Below, one piece after another: positions 1 to 8,784 of a stretch of DNA of 37,254 nt (the stretch's first letter is position 1; every line of letters starts with the position of its first letter). The notes beneath the pieces are model-generated. The model ran no database searches. It saw nothing but the letters and a program-made list of their open reading frames with translations, and was not told the DNA's origin. Position numbers and translations under genes: made by a program. Location of the stretch: NCBI GenBank assembly GCA_946631895.1, contig CAMPAN010000009.1, positions 1-37,254 on the forward strand, written 5' to 3'. This stretch comes from an uncultured Clostridia bacterium. Its GTDB lineage: Bacteria > Bacillota > Clostridia > Christensenellales > CAG-138.

Positions 1-343
1 GAAGCGCGCGATCTTCCTCTGTAACGAAGTGGATACGCGCCGACCGCTTTGCGTCCACGCGTCGCCGGAGATTCTTCCGCTGTCTAAACAATCAGAAGAA
101 TCTCCGTATCGGATCGCCGCCGCGTCACCTTTGCGCGAAGCGCTTACCATCAGATTTCTCCGTAATAGATCGCCGCTATTTTCATTCAATTTAATTCTTG
201 CTGTCCCATAAATGAACTTGTATAAAAGAACGAATAATAGTATAAACGATTGTTTTGAAAAATCCTCTTTCGCATATTTAGAGTAAAGCATCTTGCAGCC
301 CTGAACGGGGACGAGTGCAAAATTCCAATCAAAGAGGCATGCG

Positions 344-379
344 ACAAAGCCCGAAACGTTTTTACGCTTCGGGCTTTGT
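344..379. terminator. Probable (bidirectional) intrinsic terminator downstream of purB
   Basis: Perfect 12-bp inverted repeat ACAAAGCCCGAA (344-355) / TTCGGGCTTTGT (368-379) with a 12-nt loop, just beyond the 3' end of minus-strand purB. Confidence 0.65.
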
Positions 380-467
380 GCGTCTAATATGCTTTTTACC
401 GGCGGAGCGTTACCCCGGCGCGTGTTCATCACGGTTCGCCTTGCAAACGCGTGTGCGGCGCGGCTGT

Positions 468-1898
468 TCAGACCGATATGTCTTCGTCGCGTTCCGGCAG
501 CACCTCGTACTGCGTGCGGTACGTCTCCAAAAGCTCTTCGACCTGTTCCGCGCAGCGACCGGTATAGTTCCGGGGCACGAGCAGAGCGGTAAGCTCCTGT
601 TCCGTCATGCCGAACGTCCCGGCGGCGGCGAGCCGTGAAATCAGGTCGCAGGGTTTTCCTGCGCGCATCTCCTTTACGCTTTCCATGGAACATCGGCGGA
701 TAACCTCGTGGAGGACCTGTCGATCCCCGCCCCGTTTGACGGCTTCCATCAGCAGATTCTCCGTTGCGAGGAAGGGCAGATATTCCATTAAAGTCTTTTC
801 CACCATGACTTCGTTGACCTGCAGCCGCGCGGTTACGTTCCGGCTGAGACGCAGAATTGCGTCGGCGCAGAGGAACCCCTCCGGCATGGAGATGCGGCGA
901 TTTGCCGAGTCGTCCAGCGTCCGTTCCAGCCATTGCGTCGATGCGACGGCAGCCGCGTTCGCCGCATCCGCCATAAGATACCTGCCGAGAGAACAGATGC
1001 GTTCCGAACGCATGGGATTACGCTTGTAGGGCATGGCGGACGAACCGATCTGGTCCGTTTCGAAGGGCTCTTCCAGCTGCCGGTCGTGCTGCAGCAGACG
1101 GATATCCGTTGCCATGCGGCAGCAGGTCTGCGCGATGGCGGACAGGACGTTCAGGATACGGCTGTCCAGCTTCCGCGGATAGGTCTGACCGCAGACGTCG
1201 AAACACCGATCAAAGCCGAAAGCCGCCGCCAGACGCCGGTTCAGCTCCTCAACCTTTGCTCCGTCGCCGTCAAACAGATCCAATAGACTCGCCTCCGTTC
1301 CGGTAGCGCCGCGGCAGCCCAAAAAGCGAATGCAGGAAAGCACGAAATCCACCTCCAGGACGTCGGACAGAACGTCCTGAAGCCAGAGAGACGCCCGCTT
1401 TCCGACCGTCACGGGCTGGGCCGGCTGATAATGGGTATAGCCCAGAGTCGGCAGATCGCGATACCGCTCGGCAAAGGCGGCCAGATTGGCGGCAAGCCCC
1501 AAAAGCTCCCGCTTGATATGCCGCAAAGCGTCCCGATACAGGATCAGATCGGCGTTGTCCGTTACATAGCAGCTGGTAGCGCCCAGGTGAATGATGCCTG
1601 CAGCTTCCGGCGCAGCGACGCCATAGGTATAGACGTGCGCCATTACGTCGTGGCGCACTTCCTTTTCCCGCCGTGCCGCCAGCTCGAAGTCGATGTCCTC
1701 CACATGGGCTTCCAGTGCCGCCACCTGCTCCGCTGTGACGGGCAGCCCCAGTTCATGCTCGACGCGTGCCAGCTCGGTCCAAAGCCTGCGCCAGGTTTCG
1801 ATGCGGGTCCTCTGGGAGAACAGGCGCTTGATCTCCTCCGAAGCATATCGGGAGCACAGGGGGGATTCATATGTATCGTACAAAGTCATTACCTCCAT
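468..1898 (-). CDS. purB: Adenylosuccinate lyase
   Basis: 476-aa ORF with lyase-superfamily motifs (HLGATSCYVTDNAD, GSSAMPYKRNPMRSERI); adjacent to purC and purA. Confidence 0.95.
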   Translation of the reverse strand: MEVMTLYDTYESPLCSRYASEEIKRLFSQRTRIETWRRLWTELARVEHELGLPVTAEQVAALEAHVEDIDFELAARREKEVRHDVMAHVYTYGVAAPEAAGIIHLGATSCYVTDNADLILYRDALRHIKRELLGLAANLAAFAERYRDLPTLGYTHYQPAQPVTVGKRASLWLQDVLSDVLEVDFVLSCIRFLGCRGATGTEASLLDLFDGDGAKVEELNRRLAAAFGFDRCFDVCGQTYPRKLDSRILNVLSAIAQTCCRMATDIRLLQHDRQLEEPFETDQIGSSAMPYKRNPMRSERICSLGRYLMADAANAAAVASTQWLERTLDDSANRRISMPEGFLCADAILRLSRNVTARLQVNEVMVEKTLMEYLPFLATENLLMEAVKRGGDRQVLHEVIRRCSMESVKEMRAGKPCDLISRLAAAGTFGMTEQELTALLVPRNYTGRCAEQVEELLETYRTQYEVLPERDEDISV

Positions 1899-1995
1899 AT
1901 CGTTCGTCAGTCGGATCGGCGATCCGCGGCAAATTGTTTGTTCTTCGGCGGATCATACGCCGCGCGCCTCATGGACGCGTCTTTTCGACCGTCCC

Positions 1996-2712
1996 TCAGG
2001 CGTCGTGCTCGCACAGGCGGCGCATGACTTCGGTATAGGCGTCCTCGACATCGCCCAGGTCTCTGCGGAAGCGGTCTTTGTCCAGCTTCTTTCCGGTCTT
2101 GCTGTCCCAAAGGCGGCAGGTATCCGGGCTGATCTCGTCTGCCAGAATGATCGTGCCGTCCGAAAGCCGACCGAATTCCAGCTTGAAGTCCACCAGCGTC
2201 ACGCCGCAGTCCGCCCAGACGGCGCGCAGGACTTCGTTGACGCGCAATGCGTACCGTTTGATCGTCTCGATCTCGTCCTCCCGGGCAAGATGCATCGCCA
2301 TTGCATGCGAAGTGTTGATCAGAGGATCTCCGAGGGCGTCGTTTTTATAGGAAAACTCTACGGTCGGAGCATCGAAAACCACGCCTTCCGGCACGCCGTA
2401 CCGCTTGGAAAAGGAACCGGCGGCGATGTTGCGGACAATCACCTCCAGCGGAACGATCTCGACACGCCGGACAAGCGTTTCCCGCTCCGAAAGCTCTTTC
2501 ACGAGATGGGTCGGGACGCCTTCGCGTTCCAGCCGCTGCATCAATCGGTTGCTCATTTGATTGTTGATGACGCCTTTTCCGCAGATCGTCCCCTTTTTCA
2601 GACCGTTGAACGCCGTTGCATCGTCCTTGTATGCCACGATCAGCAGATCGGGATCGTCCGTTGCATAGACCTTCTTTGCCTTTCCTTCATATAACTGTTC
2701 TTTCTTCTGCAT
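1996..2712 (-). CDS. purC: Phosphoribosylaminoimidazole-succinocarboxamide synthase (canonical SAICAR synthetase)
   Basis: 238-aa [55 protein letters not shown] motifs. Confidence 0.96.
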   Translation of the reverse strand: MQKKEQLYEGKAKKVYATDDPDLLIVAYKDDATAFNGLKKGTICGKGVINNQMSNRLMQRLEREGVPTHLVKELSERETLVRRVEIVPLEVIVRNIAAGSFSKRYGVPEGVVFDAPTVEFSYKNDALGDPLINTSHAMAMHLAREDEIETIKRYALRVNEVLRAVWADCGVTLVDFKLEFGRLSDGTIILADEISPDTCRLWDSKTGKKLDKDRFRRDLGDVEDAYTEVMRRLCEHDA

Positions 2713-2733
2713 GATAAACCTCCTTGCGGCTTT

Positions 2734-4008
2734 TTAACGACGGATACAGGCGTCCCGCTCCGCACCCACCGAGATATACGCGATCCGACAGCCCACGGCG
2801 TCCTCGATCCGTTCCACATACGCCCGGGCGGGCGCCGGAAGCTCGTCCCATGTGCGCGCCTTGGAGATGTCGCAACACCACCCGTCCATATACTCCAAAA
2901 CGGGCTTTGCGTCCGGAAGCGCAGCGGGGAACGGGAACCGATCGGTCTCTTCTCCGTTCAGTTCATACCGTGCGCAGATCGGAATTTGATCCAGATAGCT
3001 CAGCACGTCCAGCTTCGTCAGCGCCAGCGACGTCGCGCCCTGCATCCGCACGCCGTAGCGGGTGGCGACCAGGTCGATGGGTCCCACGCGGCGGGGACGT
3101 CCGGTCTTTGCGCCGTACTCCGCGCCGGCTTCTCTGAGCGCATCCGCTTCCGCGCCGAACAGCTCGCAGGTGAACGGTCCTTCCCCCACGCAGGTGGAAT
3201 ATGCCTTTACGACGCCGATCACCTCGTCGACCTTGAGCCACGGGGCGCCGGAACCCACGGGAGCGTAAGCGGCGACCGCGTTGGAAGAAGTGGTATAGGG
3301 ATAGATCCCGCTATCCAGATCCCGCAGCGCGCCCAACTGCGCTTCAAACAGGATGCGCTTTCCCTCCGCCTGCGCTTTTTCCAGCTCTGCACCCGTGTCG
3401 CAGAGAAAAGGCTTCATGCGATTTCCGAAGGTTTCGAGCCAATTGAGCAGAGTTTCAAGGGAATACGGTTCCGCGCCGTAGACGCCGGTCAGCGTCAGAT
3501 TCTTCCATTCCAGAAGATCCTTCGCATGTTCAAAAAGATGCTCCGGATAGTTCAGCTCCCCCGTCAGCAGCGTTTTTTTCTGATATTTGTCGGAATAGAA
3601 CGGCGCGATTCCCTGTTTGGTCGAGCCATACTTTTTATCCTTGAGCCGCGCTTCTTCCAGCGCGTCCAGGTCCCGATGCCACGGCAGAAGGAGGGAAGCC
3701 CGCTCGCTGATCTTCAGGTTTTCCGGCGTGATGGAGATGCCTGCCGCACGGAGCGTTTCGATCTCCGTCCACAGACTTTCGAGGTCGAGGGCGACGCCGC
3801 TGCCGAGAACGTTGACGACGCCCGGACGAAAGATGCCCGAAGGCAGCAGATGCAGGGCGAATTTTCCGAATTGGTTGACGACGGTATGACCCGCGTTTCC
3901 TCCGCCCTGATAGCGGACCACATAATCGAATCGTTCGGTCAGAAGATCGACCATACGACCTTTGCCTTCATCACCCCAGTTGATCCCTACGATTGCACAA
4001 TTTGACAT
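2734..4008 (-). CDS. purA: Adenylosuccinate synthetase
   Basis: Start MSNCAIVGINWGDEGKGRMVDLL at 4008; GDEGKGR P-loop, QGGGNAGHTVV, STKQGIAP; the ORF-track start at 4182 is an in-frame extension into the leader. Confidence 0.95.
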   Translation of the reverse strand: MSNCAIVGINWGDEGKGRMVDLLTERFDYVVRYQGGGNAGHTVVNQFGKFALHLLPSGIFRPGVVNVLGSGVALDLESLWTEIETLRAAGISITPENLKISERASLLLPWHRDLDALEEARLKDKKYGSTKQGIAPFYSDKYQKKTLLTGELNYPEHLFEHAKDLLEWKNLTLTGVYGAEPYSLETLLNWLETFGNRMKPFLCDTGAELEKAQAEGKRILFEAQLGALRDLDSGIYPYTTSSNAVAAYAPVGSGAPWLKVDEVIGVVKAYSTCVGEGPFTCELFGAEADALREAGAEYGAKTGRPRRVGPIDLVATRYGVRMQGATSLALTKLDVLSYLDQIPICARYELNGEETDRFPFPAALPDAKPVLEYMDGWCCDISKARTWDELPAPARAYVERIEDAVGCRIAYISVGAERDACIRR

Positions 4009-4200
4009 AAATACATGCTCCTTTCCCGGATTGGCGAAAGTCGAAAACAGAAGGATGCGCATCGCTTTGCGCGCATCGGCGGATTTGTTGTGCAAAGGGC
4101 GCCGCTCTTTTTTTGAATCCTTCATCAGCGCCTGAAGCGCTTTCTGAGACAAGCGGAGTCTCCGAAACCGACCATCCTGCATTCGATCAAAAACATATAT

Positions 4201-4229
4201 ATATTATATCAATGATGCGACTTTTGCAA
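4201..4229 (-). promoter_or_regulatory. Putative sigma-A-type promoter for purA
   Basis: On the minus strand TTGCAA (4224-4229), 17 nt, TAATAT (4201-4206), or TATAAT (4203-4208) with a 15-nt spacer; AT-rich island in GC-rich DNA. Confidence 0.45.
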
Positions 4230-4414
4230 CCGGCGTTTTTGATAAACCGAGAGCAAGGTAAAAAAACAGGAACAGTTGTTCAAGCGGAAATGCTTTCCGG
4301 CCGGTTTTCGGCGTTCAAACGCTCGGCGATGCCTTCGGGAGGCGCCGTTTCGGAAACCGCGGCTTCGTTTTTCGCTTACAAACCGCCGTATTGCAGGGCT
4401 TTTTCCGGAATCCG

Positions 4415-5842
4415 TCAGTCCGGCTGCTGCTCGCCGCCGTCGGTGTCGCTGCGCACGATGTTGACGACCCAGCGATCGCTCTTAACCAGGATAAAGCCGA
4501 TCACGCACTTGATGAGCTCCAGCGAGCAGCACACGATATAGAGCGGCAGGATCGGAAGCGCCGTAAACCGGCTTAAAACGAACGCAACGGGGATGCAGAG
4601 CGCCCAGACGAAGCAGCTGTCGAACAGCATCGTGATCCGCGTCTGCCCGCCGGAGCGCAGCGTGAAATAGCAGGCGTGGGTGAACGCGTTGAACGGCATC
4701 ATGCACGCGGAGACCCAGAGGAAACGCGTCGCAAGCGTCTTTACCTCGTCGCCCGTGTTGTAAAGCCGCGGGATGAACGGCGCGGCGACGGCGAGCGCGG
4801 CGCCGAAGAACAGACAGGTGCACACCGACAGCGCAATGATCTTTTTGTCCGTGTCCTTCGCCTCCTCCAGCTTGTTCGCGCCGAGCAGGTTGCCGACGAT
4901 GATGCCGATCGAGGAGCCGATGGACATGAAGACGATGTTAAAGAGGTTCGATACCGTGCTCGAAATGTTCAGCGCTGCGACGGCGGAGATGCCGCGCATC
5001 GAATAGCACTGCATCATGGTCGTCATGCCGAGCGACCAGAACGCTTCGTTCAAAAGCAGCGGCGTGCCCTTCAGAACGATCTGCTTTGCAAGGGTGCCGG
5101 GCACATACAGCGAGCGATAGACGCCTTTGAAGAACGGGAAGCGCTCCGTATGAGTATGCGCGTAGGTCACGATGATCGCAAGCTCCGCAAAGCGCGAGAT
5201 GACCGTTGCGATCGCCGCGCCGAGTACGCCGAGCGCCGGAAAGCCGAGCTTGCCGAAGATCAGCAGCCAGTTGAACAGCAGATTGATGAGCACGGCGGAT
5301 CCGCTGGCGACCATCGGCACGAAGGTCTCACCCGTTTCGCGGAGCGAAAAGGCGTAGCACATCGAAAGCGCGGCGGGAACGAGCCCGATCAGCATGATCA
5401 GTACGTATTTGCTGCCGTATGCGAGCGTTGCGGCAAGGTCGCCCTCCGCGCCGCTTTCGTGCAGAAACAGCGTGAGCAGCGGCTTATGGAAAAAGCCGAG
5501 GACGACCAGCGCGATGATCGAGATACCGGCGCAGATCCATAGCTTAAACCGGAGCACGTGCCGCACGCCGTCCGTATCCTTTTTCCCGGCGAACTGCGCG
5601 CCGAAGATGCTCGCCCCGGAGAGCCCGCCGAAGACCGTCAGATTGAATACGAAGATCAGCTGGTTTGCGATCGCGACGCCGCTCATCTGCTCGGTTCCGA
5701 TCCTGCCGACCATCAGATTGTCCAGTACGTTGACGAACTGGCTGACGCCGTTCTGGATCACGACGGGAATGACGATCGCAAGGACCGCCTGATAAAACGC
5801 TTTATTCCCGATGTATTTTGAAAGAAAAGACCGCTGTTCCAT
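4415..5842 (-). CDS. MATE family efflux transporter
   Basis: Multi-TM protein starting MEQRSFLSKYIGNKAFYQAVLAIVIPVVIQNGVSQFVNVLDNLMVGRIGTEQMSGVAIANQ; typical MatE N-terminal sequence. Confidence 0.93.
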   Translation of the reverse strand: MEQRSFLSKYIGNKAFYQAVLAIVIPVVIQNGVSQFVNVLDNLMVGRIGTEQMSGVAIANQLIFVFNLTVFGGLSGASIFGAQFAGKKDTDGVRHVLRFKLWICAGISIIALVVLGFFHKPLLTLFLHESGAEGDLAATLAYGSKYVLIMLIGLVPAALSMCYAFSLRETGETFVPMVASGSAVLINLLFNWLLIFGKLGFPALGVLGAAIATVISRFAELAIIVTYAHTHTERFPFFKGVYRSLYVPGTLAKQIVLKGTPLLLNEAFWSLGMTTMMQCYSMRGISAVAALNISSTVSNLFNIVFMSIGSSIGIIVGNLLGANKLEEAKDTDKKIIALSVCTCLFFGAALAVAAPFIPRLYNTGDEVKTLATRFLWVSACMMPFNAFTHACYFTLRSGGQTRITMLFDSCFVWALCIPVAFVLSRFTALPILPLYIVCCSLELIKCVIGFILVKSDRWVVNIVRSDTDGGEQQPD

Positions 5843-6055
5843 TGTCCGCCGTTCTCCGCAGGGCGTTCTTCCGCCCGTCCGTCTCACAGTATACCATGAA
5901 CGTCTGCAAAAGAAAAGCCGGAAAGCACGCGATCCGACCGGCTGTCCCTGCGAAACAAAAAACTTGATCTATATCATCCGGATGAAGGTCGTTTCTGCAG
6001 AAAATTCTGCTGTCATTGAAGCGTGCGCTTCGGACTTTGTGTTGTCTTTCTGCGG

Positions 6056-6192
6056 CTATTCGCGGCAGACGATCTCGCGGAGGACGAGTGTTTCCGCATT
6101 CTGCCATACCTGCCGACGGAGACATCGGGCGTGGAACGGGAAACCGGATTCGGAAGTTGGATGTTGCCGGCTACGGGATAGGTGACGTTCAT
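6056..6192 (-). pseudogene. Remnant of a transposon-encoded TnpV-like protein (internal deletion plus frameshift)
   Basis: Strong RBS (GGAGGT) upstream of ATG at 6192; N-terminal MNVTYPVAGNIQLPNPV..VGRYGRMRK resembles the TnpV N-terminus; the shifted frame reads QNAETLVLREIVCRE* (stop 6056-6058), like the TnpV C-terminus; the central region is missing. Confidence 0.55.
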
Positions 6193-6445
6193 TTTGATAC
6201 CTCCTTCAGTGGATTCTGTGTACTTCGCGCGGGGGCTGCTTTCGCCGGACGGAAAGATGCGTTCCGAGCAGGATCGGAAGGTACAATCCTGCATACTCTG
6301 TCAGGTCCCTCCGCCGCTGCCATAGGATGACAGAATGATCCCGATATGGCAGAAGCAGGGTTGAAACAGATCTTTCTGCTGTGAGAAAGCACGTTTTCGG
6401 TCAAGTATTTTCCATAGAAGCGACGTCTGAAAATACCGGCATATA

Positions 6446-6474
6446 TTGATTATGGGCCGGTTTTCCGGTATAAT
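6446..6474 (+). promoter_or_regulatory. Putative sigma-A promoter for the histidine kinase/response regulator operon
   Basis: TTGATT (6446-6451), 17-nt spacer, TATAAT (6469-6474), 65 nt upstream of the ATG at 6539. Confidence 0.7.
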
Positions 6475-6538
6475 ACTCATTAAATCGACCGGATCGGAAC
6501 ACAGAAAACGGATCATAACAGAAGGGAGGCGCAGGCAT

Positions 6539-7813
6539 ATGACCGACAATTACAGCACGCTTGCTGCGATCTCTCCCCTGCTGCTGCTTTTGATCGGACT
6601 GTCGATCACGGTGATGATCGATCCGTATATCCGGCGGGAGCATCGGCGCGTCATGCTGATCATTGCCGCTCTGCTTGTGACGCTGGTTGCGCAGAATGTC
6701 CTGGATTTTTGGGTAGAGCAGGACAGCACGCAGCGCGTGGCAAGGACGATCCTCGGCATTTACGGGTATTCCGTTCGTCCGGCTGTCCTTGTGCTGTTTC
6801 TGTATCTGTTCGGCACAAAGCGCAGGATCTGGCCTTTCTGGGCACTGGTCGGCGTCAATGCGCTGATCTATTCTACGGCGCTGTTTTCCGGCGTCAGCTT
6901 TTTCATTGACGAAACCAACCACTTTCTTCGCGGACCGCTGGGCTACAGCTGTCATGTTGTCAGCGGTATCCTGCTGTTCTGCCTGCTTTGGATCACGATC
7001 CGCGCGTTTCGCAAGATCAAAAGAGCGGAAATGTGGATTCCGCTTTTGAACGCGCTGCTCATCATTGCCTGCGTTCTGATGGACTCCGTATTCGCAACAA
7101 ACCTCCGTTATCCGGTCACGTTTCTGACCGTCGGCATTGTGATCAGCACGGTGTTCTATTATATCTGGCTGCATCTGCAGTTCGTCCGCGCGCATGAGCG
7201 CGATCTGATGGCGGCGCAGCGCATCCAAATCATGATGACGCAGATCCAGCCGCACTTTCTGTTCAATGCGCTCAACACCATCCGCGCGCTGTACGCGAAA
7301 GACCCGCCCATGGGGGATCGCATTCTGGAGGATTTCAGCACATATCTCCGGCAGAATCTGGAAACGCTGAACCGGACCGAGCTGATCCCGATCAAAAAAG
7401 AGCTGGAACACACGCGGCTGTATGCGGAGATCGAAGCGCTGCGGTTTCCGAATATCCGTATGGAGTATCGGATTGAAGACGACGCGTTTTCGATCCCCGC
7501 GCTGACGATCCAACCGCTGGTGGAGAACGCGATCCGACACGGCGTCCGAAGCCGCAAGGACGGATCGGTCATTGTGTCCACCGCGCGCGAAGCGGGCGGA
7601 CACCGGATCACGATCGAGGACAACGGCACGGGCTTCGACCCGACCGAAGAGCGATCCGACGGGGAAACCCATATCGGAATTCAGAACGTAAAAGCACGCA
7701 TCGAGCAGACGTGCGGCGGAACGATGGTCTTAAGAAGCGAGATCGGAAAGGGCACCGGCGTCACGCTGTTCATCCCGGATGCTTCGGAGAAAGGAAAGGA
7801 GCGAAAGCTGTGA
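6539..7813 (+). CDS. Sensor histidine kinase, multi-TM N-terminus (LytS/YehU-type His_kinase plus HATPase_c)
   Basis: MTDNYSTLAA start with RBS GGGAGG; several TM helices; QIQPHFLFNALNTIRAL H-box; VENAIRHGV N-box; IEDNGTGF G-box. Confidence 0.92.
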   Translation: MTDNYSTLAAISPLLLLLIGLSITVMIDPYIRREHRRVMLIIAALLVTLVAQNVLDFWVEQDSTQRVARTILGIYGYSVRPAVLVLFLYLFGTKRRIWPFWALVGVNALIYSTALFSGVSFFIDETNHFLRGPLGYSCHVVSGILLFCLLWITIRAFRKIKRAEMWIPLLNALLIIACVLMDSVFATNLRYPVTFLTVGIVISTVFYYIWLHLQFVRAHERDLMAAQRIQIMMTQIQPHFLFNALNTIRALYAKDPPMGDRILEDFSTYLRQNLETLNRTELIPIKKELEHTRLYAEIEALRFPNIRMEYRIEDDAFSIPALTIQPLVENAIRHGVRSRKDGSVIVSTAREAGGHRITIEDNGTGFDPTEERSDGETHIGIQNVKARIEQTCGGTMVLRSEIGKGTGVTLFIPDASEKGKERKL

Positions 7814-8610
7814 AAGCGATCTGTGTCGACGACGAGCCGCTGGCGGTCGAATATACGGTATGTCAATGCGAAAGCCTGCCGGAGATCGACGAGATCCGGG
7901 GGTTTACCGATGCGCAGTCTGCGCTGGACTGGCTTTCGGAGCACGCGGTTGACCTTGCGCTTCTCGATATCAATATGCCGGAGATCGACGGCATTGCGCT
8001 TGCCGCGCGGATCAAGGCGCTGCATCCGCAAACGGCGATTCTGTTTCTGACCGCATACAAAGAATATGCCTTCGACGCGTATACGGTGCACCCGGCGGGG
8101 TATTTATTAAAGCCGGTTTCTCTGGAAAAGCTCGCGGCGGAGGTACGGTATCTGTACGAAGAGAAAAGGTCCGAACCGTCCGAACGGATCCGGATCAAGA
8201 CCTTCGGATCCTTCGATGTGTTTGTGGAGGACCGATTCATGCATTTCAAGCTGGCGAAAAGCAAGGAAATCCTGGCGTATCTGGTGGACAGGCAGGGCTC
8301 CGGGGTTACAAGGGCGGAGCTTTTTGCCGCAGTTTGGGAGGATCGCCCGTACGACCGCGGCATGCAGAAGCAGCTTGACACGTACATCCGTTCGCTGCGG
8401 GATACCCTGCGCGAATACGGCGCGGAGGAGATCATGGAGATGCGCAAGGGGATCCTTCGCGTCAGACCGGAGACGTTCATCTGCGACGCATACCGGTTCC
8501 ATGCGGGCGACAGCGAGGCGATCAACGCGTACCGCGGGGAATACATGAGCGCCTATTCCTGGGCGAGCATGACGGAAAGCATCCTGTCCGGAAAAGCAAA
8601 TATAACCTGA
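7810..8610 (+). CDS. Response regulator: receiver domain plus SARP-like winged helix and short BTAD-like tail
   Basis: GTG start overlapping the kinase stop (GTGA); AICVDDEPLAVEY, ALLDINMPEIDG, LFLTAYKEYA; C-terminal FGSFDVFVEDRFMHFKLAKSKEILAYLVDRQG...CDAYRFHAGDSEAINAYRGEYMSAYSWAS. Confidence 0.9.
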   Translation: MKAICVDDEPLAVEYTVCQCESLPEIDEIRGFTDAQSALDWLSEHAVDLALLDINMPEIDGIALAARIKALHPQTAILFLTAYKEYAFDAYTVHPAGYLLKPVSLEKLAAEVRYLYEEKRSEPSERIRIKTFGSFDVFVEDRFMHFKLAKSKEILAYLVDRQGSGVTRAELFAAVWEDRPYDRGMQKQLDTYIRSLRDTLREYGAEEIMEMRKGILRVRPETFICDAYRFHAGDSEAINAYRGEYMSAYSWASMTESILSGKANIT

Positions 8611-8633
8611 TCCCGAATAAATACAGAAACGCA

Positions 8634-8672
8634 AGCCGCTTTTTTCAGTTATTTTGGAAAAGCGGCTATTTT
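8634..8672 (+). terminator. Intrinsic terminator after the two-component operon
   Basis: AGCCGCTTTT (from 8634) / AAAAGCGGCT (8658-8667) 10-bp stem followed by ATTTTCTTT. Confidence 0.7.
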
Positions 8673-8673
8673 C

Positions 8674-8706
8674 TTTGGACATCCTTTGGACATGCTCTGC
8701 TATACT
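8674..8706 (+). promoter_or_regulatory. Putative activator-dependent promoter with 11-bp-period direct repeats
   Basis: TTTGGACAT at 8674 and again at 8685 (period 11), followed by TATACT (8701-8706); no good -35 hexamer at normal spacing. Confidence 0.6.
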
Positions 8707-8784
8707 GAAATGTTGAAAAATATATTCTTCGCAGCCCGATTGACGGCTGCAGGGAAACAATTCCGTTGACAGGAGGAAAAAACA

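Noticed and set aside
4009-4182. N-terminal 58-aa extension of purA in the ORF track
   Set aside because: Canonical PurA begins MSNCAIVGINWGDEGKG at 4008; the extension is basic, non-homologous and lies in the structured leader.
4255-4290. Possible terminator for the MATE gene (GAACA-AC-TGTTC then T-run on the minus strand)
   Set aside because: The loop would be only 2 nt and the stem is short; not convincing without transcript data.
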